DNA of 64,000 bases from Zobellia galactanivorans (GCF_000973105.1 NC_015844.1:248001-312000), one strand, 5' to 3'. Shown: positions 1-9,771, numbered from the stretch's first letter. Translations and numbers: made by a program. Notes: a model not told the origin generated them from the sequence alone.

Positions 1-1
1 C

Positions 2-979
2 GGCAAGGCAAGCACTTATTTACATCTTTCACGCAAGCATACGCTAGACAAACAAGCGAACTACCGCCCCAATATCTCTATGTACCTGGGCGATTTAAAA
101 AAAGACCTTGGCCAAAAGGATAGTGCGCTCTATTTCTACAATGAAAGTTTATCGCTGAGCCGTGACCACGGGTTTAGAAACGATTTAGAAGCCGAAGTAC
201 TACGTAAGATCGCAGAAGTATATTCCATGAGCGGGGAAAAGGACTTGGCCTACGACTATCTCATTGAATCGACCCGTACCGCCGACCAAATCCTACAGGC
301 AAAAAACCAGACGAACAGTGAACTTTTTCAAATTAAGGACACCTACCTCAAGTCCATTTCAAAAAAGGATGCCCTTTTAGAGCAAAAAAACATCATCATA
401 GAGAAAAACTTCCAGATACAACGCCGGCTTCAGATTATCATGGGGCTCTTGGTTTTGCTCGGGATCGTAATCTTTATTGTGGTACGTACTAGGCTCAAAC
501 TGAAAAAAACCGTTTTACGCCAAAAAGAAGCGGAATTGCACACTAAACTTATAAGTGAACGAAGCAAAAACGAGATTGAGATTAAAAGCAAACAACTCAC
601 CTCTTATGCCCTTCAACTCATAGACAAAGACAGTGCCATCGATGAGCTACTCGATATGTTGAAAAAAGAAGGCTCGCCCCGCTACAAGTCGCTTTTCAGC
701 AAATACAAAAAGGGATCTAACGACCTGTGGAACGAATTCAACCTTCAATTTACACAGGTCAACTCCGCTTTCTACGATAAACTAAAAGAACATCACCCAA
801 GCCTGAGTTCTACCGAACAAAAGCACTGTGCGCTTATAAAACTGAACCTAACGACCAAAGACATGGCCCGGATCTTAAATATAGAACCCCATAGCGTTCA
901 CGTCTCACGTTCTAGAATTCGAAAAAAAATGGGGTTAGAGCGCTCACAAAACCTAGAAAATTACATTTCAAGTATCTAG
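2..979 (+). CDS. TPR - transmembrane - LuxR-type HTH regulator (5' truncated by window)
   Basis: The reading frame is open from base 2 and continues through the Met at base 80, so the real start lies before the window; about 325 residues are visible. The N-terminal part (roughly the first 95 visible residues) is helical with TPR-like spacing (LGDLKKDLGQKDSALYFYNE). A single membrane span (IIMGLLVLLGIVIFIVV) follows, then a charged coiled coil, then a C-terminal helix-turn-helix of the LuxR/GerE kind (LSSTEQKHCALIKLNLTTKD, ending near RKKMGL). TPR-TM-HTH proteins of this layout are common in flavobacteria and are thought to be membrane-tethered transcription regulators; the inducer is unknown. 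It converges on the GH5 gene of PUL1, with a hairpin between them, and there is no direct sign that it controls that locus. Confidence 0.8.
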   Translation, partial: GKASTYLHLSRKHTLDKQANYRPNISMYLGDLKKDLGQKDSALYFYNESLSLSRDHGFRNDLEAEVLRKIAEVYSMSGEKDLAYDYLIESTRTADQILQAKNQTNSELFQIKDTYLKSISKKDALLEQKNIIIEKNFQIQRRLQIIMGLLVLLGIVIFIVVRTRLKLKKTVLRQKEAELHTKLISERSKNEIEIKSKQLTSYALQLIDKDSAIDELLDMLKKEGSPRYKSLFSKYKKGSNDLWNEFNLQFTQVNSAFYDKLKEHHPSLSSTEQKHCALIKLNLTTKDMARILNIEPHSVHVSRSRIRKKMGLERSQNLENYISSI

Positions 980-991
980 CTTTAAAAACGC

Positions 992-1010
992 AGGGGCTGG
1001 CCACGCCCCT
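992..1010. terminator. Hairpin between convergent genes
   Basis: AGGGGC and GCCCCT pair as a 6-bp GC-rich stem around a 7-nt loop, just after the stop codon of the regulator gene and before the end of the GH5 gene. The plus-strand continuation is TAATATTT, a weak T-tract. It probably serves both convergent genes. Confidence 0.5.
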
Positions 1011-1035
1011 AATATTTCATAGGTTCGAAAATCTA

Positions 1036-2229
1036 CTATTCCGTTTTTGCCTTTGAACGGGCCTCAGTCGTTTCCTTAACAATGGCCTCGGCAATTTCAG
1101 GGTAATTCCACTCAAGGGTATTTCTATTAAAAATACCGAACTCATCAACATTCCCGTTATCCCACCAAATGGGACAAATGCCCCTTTCGGCGCAGGCCCT
1201 GGCATAGAATTCGGCATGGGCCAAGCGGTCTTCGGGATTATCACTGAAGGTTGAGCCCCACTCCCCCATGACCACGGCCCTATTATCTTCGACGATGAAT
1301 TTATCACGGATTTTATCCAACTCCGCAAGTAAGGCGGTTTTGTCGGCTTCGGTTCCCCAAGTGGAGTCCGTTCCATCCAAACAAAACTGATAAGGGAAAT
1401 AGCTATGCACCGATACAATAACATTTTTATCCCCATTGGGTACAAGATAGTCGTTCAAAGCATTTGAAGCGGTACTTGCAGCATAGGTAGACACCATTAT
1501 TTTTCGCTTTGCATTATTGCCCCCCGTGGCCCGAATGGCATCGACACTGACCTGGTGATATTGATTGACGGCATCACGGCCTTCTTGTGTACCTCCTTTC
1601 CATTCCTCGGGCGTACCCTTATGTCTCGGTTCATTTAGGGTTTCAAAAATAAGGTAATCGCCGTAAGTCTTGAACCTATTGGCTATTTGCGTCCATACCT
1701 TCGAAAGTTCATCTTTTACTTCATCGGCCTTTTCATAGGTAGGAAGGATCCATGTTTCATCATGGTGTATATTTATGATCACATACATCTCATTTTCGAG
1801 GGCAAAATTGGCAATGGCCTCGACCTTATCCAACCAATTTGCTTCAATAAGATAGTCTGGGCCCTCCCCTATATGAAACTTCCAAGTAACCGGTAAACGT
1901 AAGGTTTTAAATCCCATTTTGGCAATTTCATCGATCATGGCCTTAGTGGTCAAGGGGTTTCCCCAAGCCGTCTCGTCACTGTTATAGGTATCCATTGCAT
2001 TGCCCAAGTTCCAACCGGCCCCCATGTCAAGAACGAATTCCTTAGGGGCTATCTCCCTCATATTGCCGTCATCCTCCCCATCTTCTTCATTCCCTTCTTC
2101 TTTTGACATTTCGCGTATGTCAGGATCACCCGAGACATGAGCCCCATCTGAATGCTCCTTTTCGCCACAAGACGTAAAAAGACTGAAGTTTACACTAAGC
2201 ACCATAAAAATTAGAACTGTTTTTCTCAT
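1036..2229 (-). CDS. GH5 (subfamily 4-like) endo-beta-glucanase lipoprotein
   Basis: Endo-acting beta-1,4-glucanase of clan GH-A, 397 aa. A lipoprotein signal ends in FTSC (Cys21) and is followed by an acidic linker (about 22-60), so it is probably anchored at the cell surface or in the periplasm. The catalytic domain (about 62-385) shows GWNLGNAMDTYN, LRLPVTW (110-116), NIHHD (153-157), the acid/base in LNEP (Glu200) and the nucleophile in VMGEWG (Glu323). The GWNLGN...TAWGNP...INIHHD pattern is typical of subfamily GH5_4, whose members cut mixed-linkage glucan, xyloglucan or glucomannan. From memory, Z. galactanivorans has a characterised GH5_4 lipoprotein acting on such hemicelluloses, and this could be its orthologue. 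It is the last gene of PUL1 and the only glycoside hydrolase in it. A hairpin in the 220-bp gap upstream may lower its transcription relative to the SusC/D genes. Confidence 0.93.
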   Translation of the reverse strand: MRKTVLIFMVLSVNFSLFTSCGEKEHSDGAHVSGDPDIREMSKEEGNEEDGEDDGNMREIAPKEFVLDMGAGWNLGNAMDTYNSDETAWGNPLTTKAMIDEIAKMGFKTLRLPVTWKFHIGEGPDYLIEANWLDKVEAIANFALENEMYVIINIHHDETWILPTYEKADEVKDELSKVWTQIANRFKTYGDYLIFETLNEPRHKGTPEEWKGGTQEGRDAVNQYHQVSVDAIRATGGNNAKRKIMVSTYAASTASNALNDYLVPNGDKNVIVSVHSYFPYQFCLDGTDSTWGTEADKTALLAELDKIRDKFIVEDNRAVVMGEWGSTFSDNPEDRLAHAEFYARACAERGICPIWWDNGNVDEFGIFNRNTLEWNYPEIAEAIVKETTEARSKAKTE

Positions 2230-2343
2230 GCGATATAAATTTTAGGGGTTTAGGGAGACCAGAAAGAGAGGCCTCCATTGGTTTTCTGTATGAATTCAAA
2301 TTGCGTTGTTCCCGTGTTACCTTAGGAACATAAGGGCATAATT

Positions 2344-2376
2344 AAGGCCGGTCAATTGTGGTAATCAACCGGCCTT
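2344..2376. terminator. Strong hairpin between the CBM lipoprotein gene and GH5
   Basis: AAGGCCGGT pairs perfectly with ACCGGCCTT around a 15-nt loop. Six T's follow on the plus strand and an A-tract precedes it, so on the minus strand, the direction of the flanking genes, the stem is followed only by TTAATTATG. It may act as a partial terminator or as an RNA-stabilising structure after the CBM lipoprotein gene. Confidence 0.55.
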
Positions 2377-2449
2377 TTTTCCGTAACTCTCGACCGTAAT
2401 AGTTGCTTTACTCCGATCGAAAGGTTACACTAACTACTCAACTAAAAGA

Positions 2450-4039
2450 CTATAATTTTTCTAACTTCACGTACTGTACCATTATACCGTTGGTCTGGTT
2501 TCCGATATCCAATAAGACCCGGCCTCCAGTTGTGGTTTCGCTACCCATGGTAAACTCCTTTTCATAAGTCTGGTACTCGGTATCACCGGCCAACCATATA
2601 CCGCCACCACCGTCGTATGCTTGCCAGCCGTCCCTTCCTGTACCGTCGCCTACCGATAGGGTAAACCAGAAGTCTCCTTGGCCAGGATAGGCTTTTACTA
2701 CCGTGGTAAGTTTATACTTGGCTCCTTTTTCCAATATTATGGAAGGCTTGAACAACTGAACATCCCATGGATTGGCCCCTGGCACAATGTCTTGGGCTAC
2801 AAGAACTCCCTCTTCCGCGGAGATGTTTACCGAGCCGCCACCATTTTGATTGGCGCTCCAACCATCGAGTCCTCCTGTAAAATCGGACTCATAAATTGTT
2901 TCGGAACCTAGCGGTATGGAAACGGTATCGACAAAATCTGGATAAGTAACCACTATTTCGGTGGTGCCATCTACATATACTTCCCCTTCGGCGGGTGTGG
3001 TAACAATCTCATAGATAGCAAAATCCTCACTCGAAACGATAAGATCTTCCTTCCCGTTTATCGACAACCTTAGGGTCAAGCCTTTAAGGGCTATTACCTC
3101 CCCGTCTTTATACAAGGTTTTCTCCGGTTTCGTTTCTATGGCCATTCCGGTTACATCAAGAGGATTGACCGTAATAGGAACCGCTAAGGAAAGTCCCGTT
3201 GCATGCGAAACCTGAACCTCGCTATCGGTAGCTATCAGTTTCGTTTCATTGGCGGGAGTGGCCGTAAGTTCAAAGGCTTCAAAATTTTCGAAGGGAACAA
3301 CCACCTCTTGACCGTCTGACATAGTAAAGGTCAAAACCATACCTTCCAAATCAAGCCTTTCCCCGATTTCGTATTCGCTTATGGTCGGTGGTGTTGTAAC
3401 AACGCCACTTAAAGGCGCAAACGGAACCACTTCTATGTCTTGTGCAACCTTTGCCTTGGTAGACACATAGCTTACCATAACTTCAGAATCGTCTACGGAA
3501 ACGATATCACCATTCATTGGAACCGTTTGAATTTCCGTACCAAAATCATCGAATGCCACATCTTCCTTGGTTCCGTCTTCCATTACCAAGGTTACGACCA
3601 TACCGGTCAAATCAATTTTTTGACCGTCTACATAATTCGCTTTAGCCTTCGTTTTCACTTCAAGTTCGACGACGTTATTGGTAACGCTGATGGCCTGTAT
3701 CAAGCCTTTTCCGGAGTCTCCAATGGTTATGGTAAGCTGTTGATGTGAAAAATCAAGTACGGTACCATTTGCAGGGTCGGTAGTGATATTTTCGGCCCCA
3801 AAGGAAGCAAAGGGAACATCTACCATACTGCCATTCTTTTGCATGGAAATAACAAGATCGGAAAGGTCGAGCTGCTCGCCCAATACATAGGCCACTTTCG
3901 GCAAGGTTTTCATGCGTACGCTTGATGATACCTCCTCTGCCCCGTCATCGTCGTTATTGCACGAAGAAAATACCATGATGGCCATGACCATCAGTAAGGC
4001 CGCGACTCTGTTATGTGTAAAATTTAGAATATGTTTCAT
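2450..4039 (-). CDS. Surface lipoprotein: four Ig-like repeats plus C-terminal carbohydrate-binding domain
   Basis: 529 aa with a lipoprotein signal (VFSSC, Cys27) and a following N-N-D-D-D run, like surface-exposed Bacteroidota lipoproteins. Residues about 40-380 form four related units of about 85 residues, each with a hydrophobic start, G-E/Q-x-[IL]-D/A-L-x-x-[ML]-[VT]-[LI], a variable strand, and TxPANGT- or TTPAEGE-like ends; these look like bacterial Ig-like domains. The last 140 residues (from YESDFTGGLDGW) are a jelly-roll resembling CBM4/9-type domains, with aromatic residues that could contact sugar. Its place after a SusC/SusD pair and a DUF1735 lipoprotein suggests a SusE/F-like surface glycan-binding protein, with the Ig units as a spacer holding the binding domain off the membrane. 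No catalytic motif is seen. Function is inferred from domains and position. Confidence 0.8.
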   Translation of the reverse strand: MKHILNFTHNRVAALLMVMAIMVFSSCNNDDDGAEEVSSSVRMKTLPKVAYVLGEQLDLSDLVISMQKNGSMVDVPFASFGAENITTDPANGTVLDFSHQQLTITIGDSGKGLIQAISVTNNVVELEVKTKAKANYVDGQKIDLTGMVVTLVMEDGTKEDVAFDDFGTEIQTVPMNGDIVSVDDSEVMVSYVSTKAKVAQDIEVVPFAPLSGVVTTPPTISEYEIGERLDLEGMVLTFTMSDGQEVVVPFENFEAFELTATPANETKLIATDSEVQVSHATGLSLAVPITVNPLDVTGMAIETKPEKTLYKDGEVIALKGLTLRLSINGKEDLIVSSEDFAIYEIVTTPAEGEVYVDGTTEIVVTYPDFVDTVSIPLGSETIYESDFTGGLDGWSANQNGGGSVNISAEEGVLVAQDIVPGANPWDVQLFKPSIILEKGAKYKLTTVVKAYPGQGDFWFTLSVGDGTGRDGWQAYDGGGGIWLAGDTEYQTYEKEFTMGSETTTGGRVLLDIGNQTNGIMVQYVKLEKL

Positions 4040-4048
4040 TTTCCAATT

Positions 4049-5074
4049 TTATTTTAGTTCAATTTCAAACTCTTCAAAAACCGCCGTTCTATCCCTGATG
4101 ACCAAGGTATCCTTAACTGCATGTGTTTCTGAATTGTCGACATCCGTATAGGTATAATCCAAATAAATGACATCTCTTGGTTTTCCTCCCCAAGTATCCC
4201 CACCTTCGACAAATTTACCGGTACCACTTACGTTGTAGGGGTCGTCTTTATAGCTGGAAATAGAACAGGTATCATCATCGAAGGAAAGTTCCAATGCTAC
4301 GTTACCGGGGCTGGAGTTTTCGCCTCGCCCAATGATATTCTCTAGGTGCACTTTATTGAATCCGCTGGTTTCAACAAAGGCGATTTCATCATCAATGGTA
4401 AATTCCGCATTATACTCCCTACCCAATATCGGTGTACCGGTGGTAATCATATCCCTACCCCTTCGCAGGTAGTTGCCATGAAATCGGTTCATGTATTTAA
4501 TACCGAAAAGGGTATAATCTTTAGGAAGAATATCCCAATGCGCAGCATTGGCCCTATCGGGATTGGTCACGTTATCAAAGCTACGGCCCGAAAGCACGCT
4601 GTCGATATTATCGGCCTGGGTAATTCTAAGGGGGATGACATAATTCGTCGTATTGACCTTTCCAAAAGATAAGGTATCGTTGAAAAAATTGTCGTACAAC
4701 TGCACTTGTATGCGAGCCTTGGTATCACCGGAAGCAATGGTTACCGGACTTATGCTTTCAAAAGTGTAGTAATCCGCTGGTAGGGGCTTTACATTGGCCA
4801 CGTTAGCCAATAGGCTGTTATCTACTTCAAAATAAATTTTTCTTTCTTCATCGTTCGAATAAACACCGGTCATCAAGGCCGTAATTTCAAAACGATAGGC
4901 ATTATCCTCCTCGTTGATTCCTTGATCATAATTACCAAGAATTAATGTTCTGGCAGGCGTTTGGTATGGAAAATAGACGGTTTGCGTATCAAAATCATCA
5001 AATTCAGGTTCTGTATTGCTACACGATACCAAGAATAAGACTGAAAGTATACCAATAAAATATCTTGTGTTCAT
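4049..5074 (-). CDS. DUF1735-type PUL lipoprotein
   Basis: 341 aa lipoprotein (LVSC, Cys18). The N-terminal part (about 25-165) has the pattern of DUF1735/BT_3987-like domains: TQTVYFPYQTPARTLILG, a long middle strand section, and YVIPLRITQAD. This family is found beside SusD genes in many PULs and is thought to form part of the surface glycan-capture apparatus. The rest is beta-rich and unassigned (a DUF4361-like C-terminus is plausible). The gene lies 63 bp after the SusD gene and 9 bp before the Ig/CBM lipoprotein gene, clearly in the same operon. Confidence 0.75.
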   Translation of the reverse strand: MNTRYFIGILSVLFLVSCSNTEPEFDDFDTQTVYFPYQTPARTLILGNYDQGINEEDNAYRFEITALMTGVYSNDEERKIYFEVDNSLLANVANVKPLPADYYTFESISPVTIASGDTKARIQVQLYDNFFNDTLSFGKVNTTNYVIPLRITQADNIDSVLSGRSFDNVTNPDRANAAHWDILPKDYTLFGIKYMNRFHGNYLRRGRDMITTGTPILGREYNAEFTIDDEIAFVETSGFNKVHLENIIGRGENSSPGNVALELSFDDDTCSISSYKDDPYNVSGTGKFVEGGDTWGGKPRDVIYLDYTYTDVDNSETHAVKDTLVIRDRTAVFEEFEIELK

Positions 5075-5137
5075 AAAATGAAAAAATTAAATTAACATTT
5101 TGGCCGAAGCTTAAATTTATATCTTTTAAAAATACCC

Positions 5138-6865
5138 CTACCAACCTTGGTTTTGCTCAATTAAATTGAACCTTACCACTTCGTTTTGTGGAATAGGCGC
5201 ATAGTTGGCATTCGCATTATAGAGCCTTGGTTCTACCGTGAAACTTTCATAATTAGTTCCATCAAATTGCAATCCTTTGGCATCCGGGGTTTGATCGAAA
5301 AGATTCCACCTTCTTAAATCGTACAAACGATGTCCTTCGAAACAAAGTTCCAAACGACGCTCGTTACGGATTAAATTCCTCATGTCTTCTTGAGAGCTAA
5401 TACTACTCAAATAGGCATCTGAATTATCAAGGCCAATACCCGCTCTTTGCCTTATGGCCCCAATGATATTTCTAGCGGACATACCACCTACCATTTGGTC
5501 TGGGCCTCCCAATTCATTAGCTGCTTCGGCCAGCATAAGGAACAGATCCGTATACCGTACATAAACGTTTATTTTTTCTGAACTGGAAATTGAACCATCA
5601 GCACTTATTACCACTTTTTGATCCAATAATTTTTTTAAATAATACCCTGATCGTGTTGAACGTTGGGAAATCTGATCAATACCGTCAACACCTCCATCGT
5701 TAGTAATGCTTACCACTCTTCCATTTAGATCATTGCCGTTATAGAGTATGTAGCGCTGCAATCTCATATCCCTATTTTCAAAAGGATTCTCCGGGTTATA
5801 GTCAGGATGGGCTTCCGAAAAAGGAAAACCGTCTAACATTGGAAAAGCTTCCACTAAATTTTGAGATGGATTCAGCCTGCCTTCTCCATTAAGAGAAGGA
5901 GGGAAATGCTGGCTTTCTACCCAAGTCATATCAGTAGAAGCATTGCTTCTCCAAAGTACTTCTGGAAAATTTCGCGTACCTACCGGAAATTCATAGAAGT
6001 TATAATACCCATTGGGGTCAAGTCCGCCAAGGCCACCGATATCATTTAAAAGTTCCGCAAGAAGATCAGCAGCTTCTTGATAGTACCCGCCTTGTCCGTT
6101 CATAAAAGCAGGACTGGCCGCCAACAGATACAACTTGGCCTTAAAAGCTTTGATAATCCTGCCGTTTATTCTACCGTCTTGATCTTTACCGAAAACAAAT
6201 TGGTATGTATCGTCATTTGTATCGTTATATCTGGAAGGTCTTTTTGCCAAATCACCATCATAATCCATTGGTAAATATTCGAGTGCCTCATCAAAATCGG
6301 CCACAATTCTGGAAACCGTTTCTTCAAAACCCAACCTAGGCGTGTTGAAATCGGCATCAAATTCAAGGAACTCGGAAATATATGGTATACCCAATAATTG
6401 TCCTGAAACACCACGCCCCCCGTGTTCCTGTAAAATCCAAAAATGTCTAAGGGCCCTAAGGGCAACCGCTTCGCCATATAAGCGTTGCTTAAAAAGCTCA
6501 TTGGTCTCTTCGTCCCTCTTCCATTCTACCTGATCTATCAGGGTGATGAACTTATTGGCATAGAGCACCTGCTCATACATACCCCACTTATTTGTAAAAG
6601 GGTTTTGGGCGTTCCATTCGCCGGTTGCCATCCTACGGTAGCTACTCAAGAAGTTGTTTACGGCATCATCCGTTGCGGCATCATTAAAATAGAGCTGATT
6701 CACCAGTCCCTCATATGCATTGAGCAATACCCCCTCGGCAAATGCAGGATCAAAATTCAGACGGTCTTCCCCTAACAAATTTTCATCAACGGGTTCCACC
6801 AAGCTACACGCCATAATTGATGAAAATAACGTGAAAAGGGTTATATTTTTTAGTATGTTCTTCAT
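5138..6865 (-). CDS. SusD/RagB family lipoprotein (second pair of PUL1)
   Basis: Outer-membrane glycan-binding lipoprotein partnering the SusC-like protein encoded just upstream. The open frame extends to a GTG at 6883, but the ATG at 6865 starts a clean lipoprotein signal (MKNILKNITL...IMAC), so I use it, giving 575 aa. SusD hallmarks: the early NAYEGL helix, YGEAVALRALRHFWILQEHGG (TPR-like core), and near the C-terminus RNIIGAIRQRAG, EDMRNLIRNERRLELCFEGH and LYDLRRWN. It ends in ...NQGW, as many SusD proteins do. The ATG is 19 bp after the SusC stop codon. Highly confident for family; the ligand is unknown. Confidence 0.93.
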   Translation of the reverse strand: MKNILKNITLFTLFSSIMACSLVEPVDENLLGEDRLNFDPAFAEGVLLNAYEGLVNQLYFNDAATDDAVNNFLSSYRRMATGEWNAQNPFTNKWGMYEQVLYANKFITLIDQVEWKRDEETNELFKQRLYGEAVALRALRHFWILQEHGGRGVSGQLLGIPYISEFLEFDADFNTPRLGFEETVSRIVADFDEALEYLPMDYDGDLAKRPSRYNDTNDDTYQFVFGKDQDGRINGRIIKAFKAKLYLLAASPAFMNGQGGYYQEAADLLAELLNDIGGLGGLDPNGYYNFYEFPVGTRNFPEVLWRSNASTDMTWVESQHFPPSLNGEGRLNPSQNLVEAFPMLDGFPFSEAHPDYNPENPFENRDMRLQRYILYNGNDLNGRVVSITNDGGVDGIDQISQRSTRSGYYLKKLLDQKVVISADGSISSSEKINVYVRYTDLFLMLAEAANELGGPDQMVGGMSARNIIGAIRQRAGIGLDNSDAYLSSISSQEDMRNLIRNERRLELCFEGHRLYDLRRWNLFDQTPDAKGLQFDGTNYESFTVEPRLYNANANYAPIPQNEVVRFNLIEQNQGW

Positions 6866-6884
6866 TTCAATTTTATTTTTCACA

Positions 6885-9734
6885 TTAAAACTTCATTCTT
6901 GCCCCAAAAGAGAAATAGCGGAACATTGGATCAAAACCTAGCTGTAATTCCCTAATATCCTTGTTTTTCGAAAATTCCGCCAAATTAGACACTGAAGTAA
7001 AAAGATTGATATCCTTCATATTCAATTTGTCTACCAATTGGGAAGGTAGGTCAAATGTTAACTGCACTCGCTGTATTCTAAAGTTGTCATTACTGTACAT
7101 CCAATAGGTAGAGGTCTTATCAAAATTGTTCGTGTTACCAATGGAAGATAGTCTTGGGAACGTAGCTGTATCAGCTGTAGCTTCGGTCCATCTGCCCTTT
7201 ACCACTTCGGAGTACTTCGCGTCTCCCTGTGGTCTGTAATAATCTCCGGACAAAATGCCGTCCCTACCTACTTCCGCAGTAAAGAGAGCGAACAAAGTAA
7301 ATGCCTTGTAAGACCACGTAAAATCAGACCCAAAACTCCAAGGCGCTCCGTACAATCCAATTTGCACCATGTCTTGATCGTTTATAACATCGTCTCCGTT
7401 TTGGTTCTTATATTTAATATCACCAGGTCGTACCGTACCGTATTGTGTTGGCAAATCGCCTTTTAAGCTACCATCTTCATTAAAATCGTCCACACCGAAC
7501 AATCCTAAAGACTCAAGACCCCAGATGGCATCTACAGGCGTGCCTTTTCTATTTTGATATTCGTCTTCGTAAACCTCATCTACCTTTGTTCTCTTTGATT
7601 TGGTGTACAATGCCCTAGCCCCTATATCAAAAGTAGAGTTCTCCGTTTTTGTGTGGTAGTTTACACCGACCTCAAAACCTGAATACTGATCCTCGTTAAA
7701 GTTACTGTAAGGTCTAAACGAGCTGTAATAATCAGGGTATAAGGTAGAGGCCCTAATTACTTTTTCTCCCATGATGGACTGAAAAACATTGGCCTCTAAC
7801 CAAAGTTTTTTGAACATTAATGCTTCAAAACCTAAGGTGTAATCCGTTCTTTTCTCGAAATCCAAACCTAAATTCTGACCCCGTAAGATTTTTGTAGATG
7901 CATTGTAGTAACCCGCACCATTGGTATCACCCCAATTGTATCCCCCTCCGTTTTGCTCATAAATGGCATCATACAGAAAATAATCTTGAATACCTAGGTC
8001 TGTATATATCACACCAATGGATGATCTTATCTTCAGATAATCTAACCAAGACGATTCTTTTAAAGAAGACTCTTCTGACAATACATATGCCAAGCCCAAG
8101 GACGGGGCAAATTTACCTCTATTGCCATCGGCCAATTTTACGGAGTTCACGTAGGCCCCGCTTAGATTGGCGTATAATTTTTTCTTGTAATTGTAATTAA
8201 GGCTAAGCGCTACATGGCTGTTTTTAGCGGACTGTTTTTCATCCTTTACATAGGTATTATTGGCAAATCCGATTAGTGATGCATCGATAAAATGGTTGTC
8301 CTTAATTTGTTTTTCATAGTTCAAAAGACCATAAAAACCATATCTGATGGCAAAAACGTTGGTGTTCACACTTTCAACCTGGTCCTTAAGGTCATTATCC
8401 CTTACGTTGACCAAATCGACAATTTTATTTTGATCGTTCCAAGTCGGTTGATACACCGCATACTTATTCTGAACACTTAAGTTATAAATGTTGTAAAAAT
8501 CAAAACTCACGTAGCTTTTTGCCGACAGCCCTTTGGTAATGGCACTCAAGTCGAAATCTATAGCATTGTTCACCTGACTCATACGGGTCATGTTCGTTTG
8601 GTAGCCCCCTGCATAAATACTAGCTATGGCCCCCCCGTTATACACTTGGTTCCCTCCGAGAAGAAAGCCATCATACTGGTTGGCCGCATCAACAATGCCG
8701 CGTAATTCAGGATTTGCCGAAAAATCTATCTCACTTATGGGCAATAATGGGGAATACAAGTTAGGTCTAATAAGGCCTCCCGAAGCGTAAATATTACTAA
8801 GCGATGTTTTATTCTTATCAATAATAGCCACAACATCTAAGCTACTTTTGATCCAATCGTTTACTTTAAAATCTATATTACCCCGTACATTGAACCGTTT
8901 GGCTCCTTTGTCATTTTCAGGATTTACCGACTGAAAACTACCGTCTGACTTAAACCCTAAGTTAATATAGAACTTGGTATTTTCAGAGCCCCCCGCAAAA
9001 TCTGCGGTTACATTGGAATAAGGTGTTAATGGGTTAAAATTTCCATCGTCATAAAAATCAACATTTGGATATCTATACGGATTAGTACCGCTTCTGTGGT
9101 TTTGTATTTGTTCCGCAGAATATAGTTCGCCCAAACCGTCGTTGACACGGGCCTCGTTAAAATACTCCATATAATCTGCCGAGTTCAAATAATTGGGCAT
9201 ACGAATAGGCAACCTTACCCCTGTACTGGCACTAATATTAAACTGTTTTTGAGTGGAACCTCGTTTTGTGGTTACCACTATGACCCCGTTTCTGGCCATG
9301 GAACCATAGAGGGCGGAAACATTTGCATCTTTTAATATGGTTATCTCCTCTATTTCCTCCATATTCAATAGGTCAATACTACGACCCGGGATGCCATCAA
9401 CCACGATCAAGGCCTCTCCTAATCCGCGGACACTGCTACCTCCCGATAAACCCGTTAGCCTTCCCCCAAGGGCATCGCGTACCCATTGCGTTGTATCATA
9501 CTTTAAAAAGTCACCCGGTTTTACGGTAGACGAAGACCCTACAATATCTTGTTTTTCCGCGGTGTGGAAACCTAAGTTTATATCTTCATTTAAATAGGAC
9601 TCCAACCCATTAGGTGCGTTCTCTAAAATAACCGTACTGGTCGAATCTATTGTTTGCGCCGTTACCGATAGGCTGCATAGCATACAGAGGGATCCACCGA
9701 GCAGGAGTTTTGTAAGTATATTCAATCGTATCAT
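6885..9734 (-). CDS. Short SusC-like TonB-dependent transporter lacking the N-terminal Ig-like extension
   Basis: 949 aa. A signal peptide (cleavage near SVTAQ) is followed by only about 70 unassigned residues before the plug domain (VRDALGGRLTGLSGGSSVRG, LIVVDGIPGR, ITILKDANVSALYGSMARNG). The carboxypeptidase-regulatory-like beta-sandwich (VxGxVxDxxGxPLPGxxV) that opens most SusC proteins is missing, unlike in the other SusC proteins of the window. The 22-strand barrel region fills the rest and ends in FGARMKF, an aromatic terminus typical of outer-membrane barrels. Together with the next SusD it should form an energised glycan importer. It is the second SusC of PUL1, 38 bp after the first SusD gene, so the two pairs appear to be co-transcribed. 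Confidence 0.92.
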   Translation of the reverse strand: MIRLNILTKLLLGGSLCMLCSLSVTAQTIDSTSTVILENAPNGLESYLNEDINLGFHTAEKQDIVGSSSTVKPGDFLKYDTTQWVRDALGGRLTGLSGGSSVRGLGEALIVVDGIPGRSIDLLNMEEIEEITILKDANVSALYGSMARNGVIVVTTKRGSTQKQFNISASTGVRLPIRMPNYLNSADYMEYFNEARVNDGLGELYSAEQIQNHRSGTNPYRYPNVDFYDDGNFNPLTPYSNVTADFAGGSENTKFYINLGFKSDGSFQSVNPENDKGAKRFNVRGNIDFKVNDWIKSSLDVVAIIDKNKTSLSNIYASGGLIRPNLYSPLLPISEIDFSANPELRGIVDAANQYDGFLLGGNQVYNGGAIASIYAGGYQTNMTRMSQVNNAIDFDLSAITKGLSAKSYVSFDFYNIYNLSVQNKYAVYQPTWNDQNKIVDLVNVRDNDLKDQVESVNTNVFAIRYGFYGLLNYEKQIKDNHFIDASLIGFANNTYVKDEKQSAKNSHVALSLNYNYKKKLYANLSGAYVNSVKLADGNRGKFAPSLGLAYVLSEESSLKESSWLDYLKIRSSIGVIYTDLGIQDYFLYDAIYEQNGGGYNWGDTNGAGYYNASTKILRGQNLGLDFEKRTDYTLGFEALMFKKLWLEANVFQSIMGEKVIRASTLYPDYYSSFRPYSNFNEDQYSGFEVGVNYHTKTENSTFDIGARALYTKSKRTKVDEVYEDEYQNRKGTPVDAIWGLESLGLFGVDDFNEDGSLKGDLPTQYGTVRPGDIKYKNQNGDDVINDQDMVQIGLYGAPWSFGSDFTWSYKAFTLFALFTAEVGRDGILSGDYYRPQGDAKYSEVVKGRWTEATADTATFPRLSSIGNTNNFDKTSTYWMYSNDNFRIQRVQLTFDLPSQLVDKLNMKDINLFTSVSNLAEFSKNKDIRELQLGFDPMFRYFSFGARMKF

Positions 9735-9771
9735 AAAATATGGTATTGTCTAGTGGTGAAAACAGTTTTAA

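Noticed and set aside
1017-1445. A 142-aa minus-strand frame overlapping the GH5 gene in another frame
   Set aside because: The GH5 frame carries all catalytic motifs; this one shows no family features.
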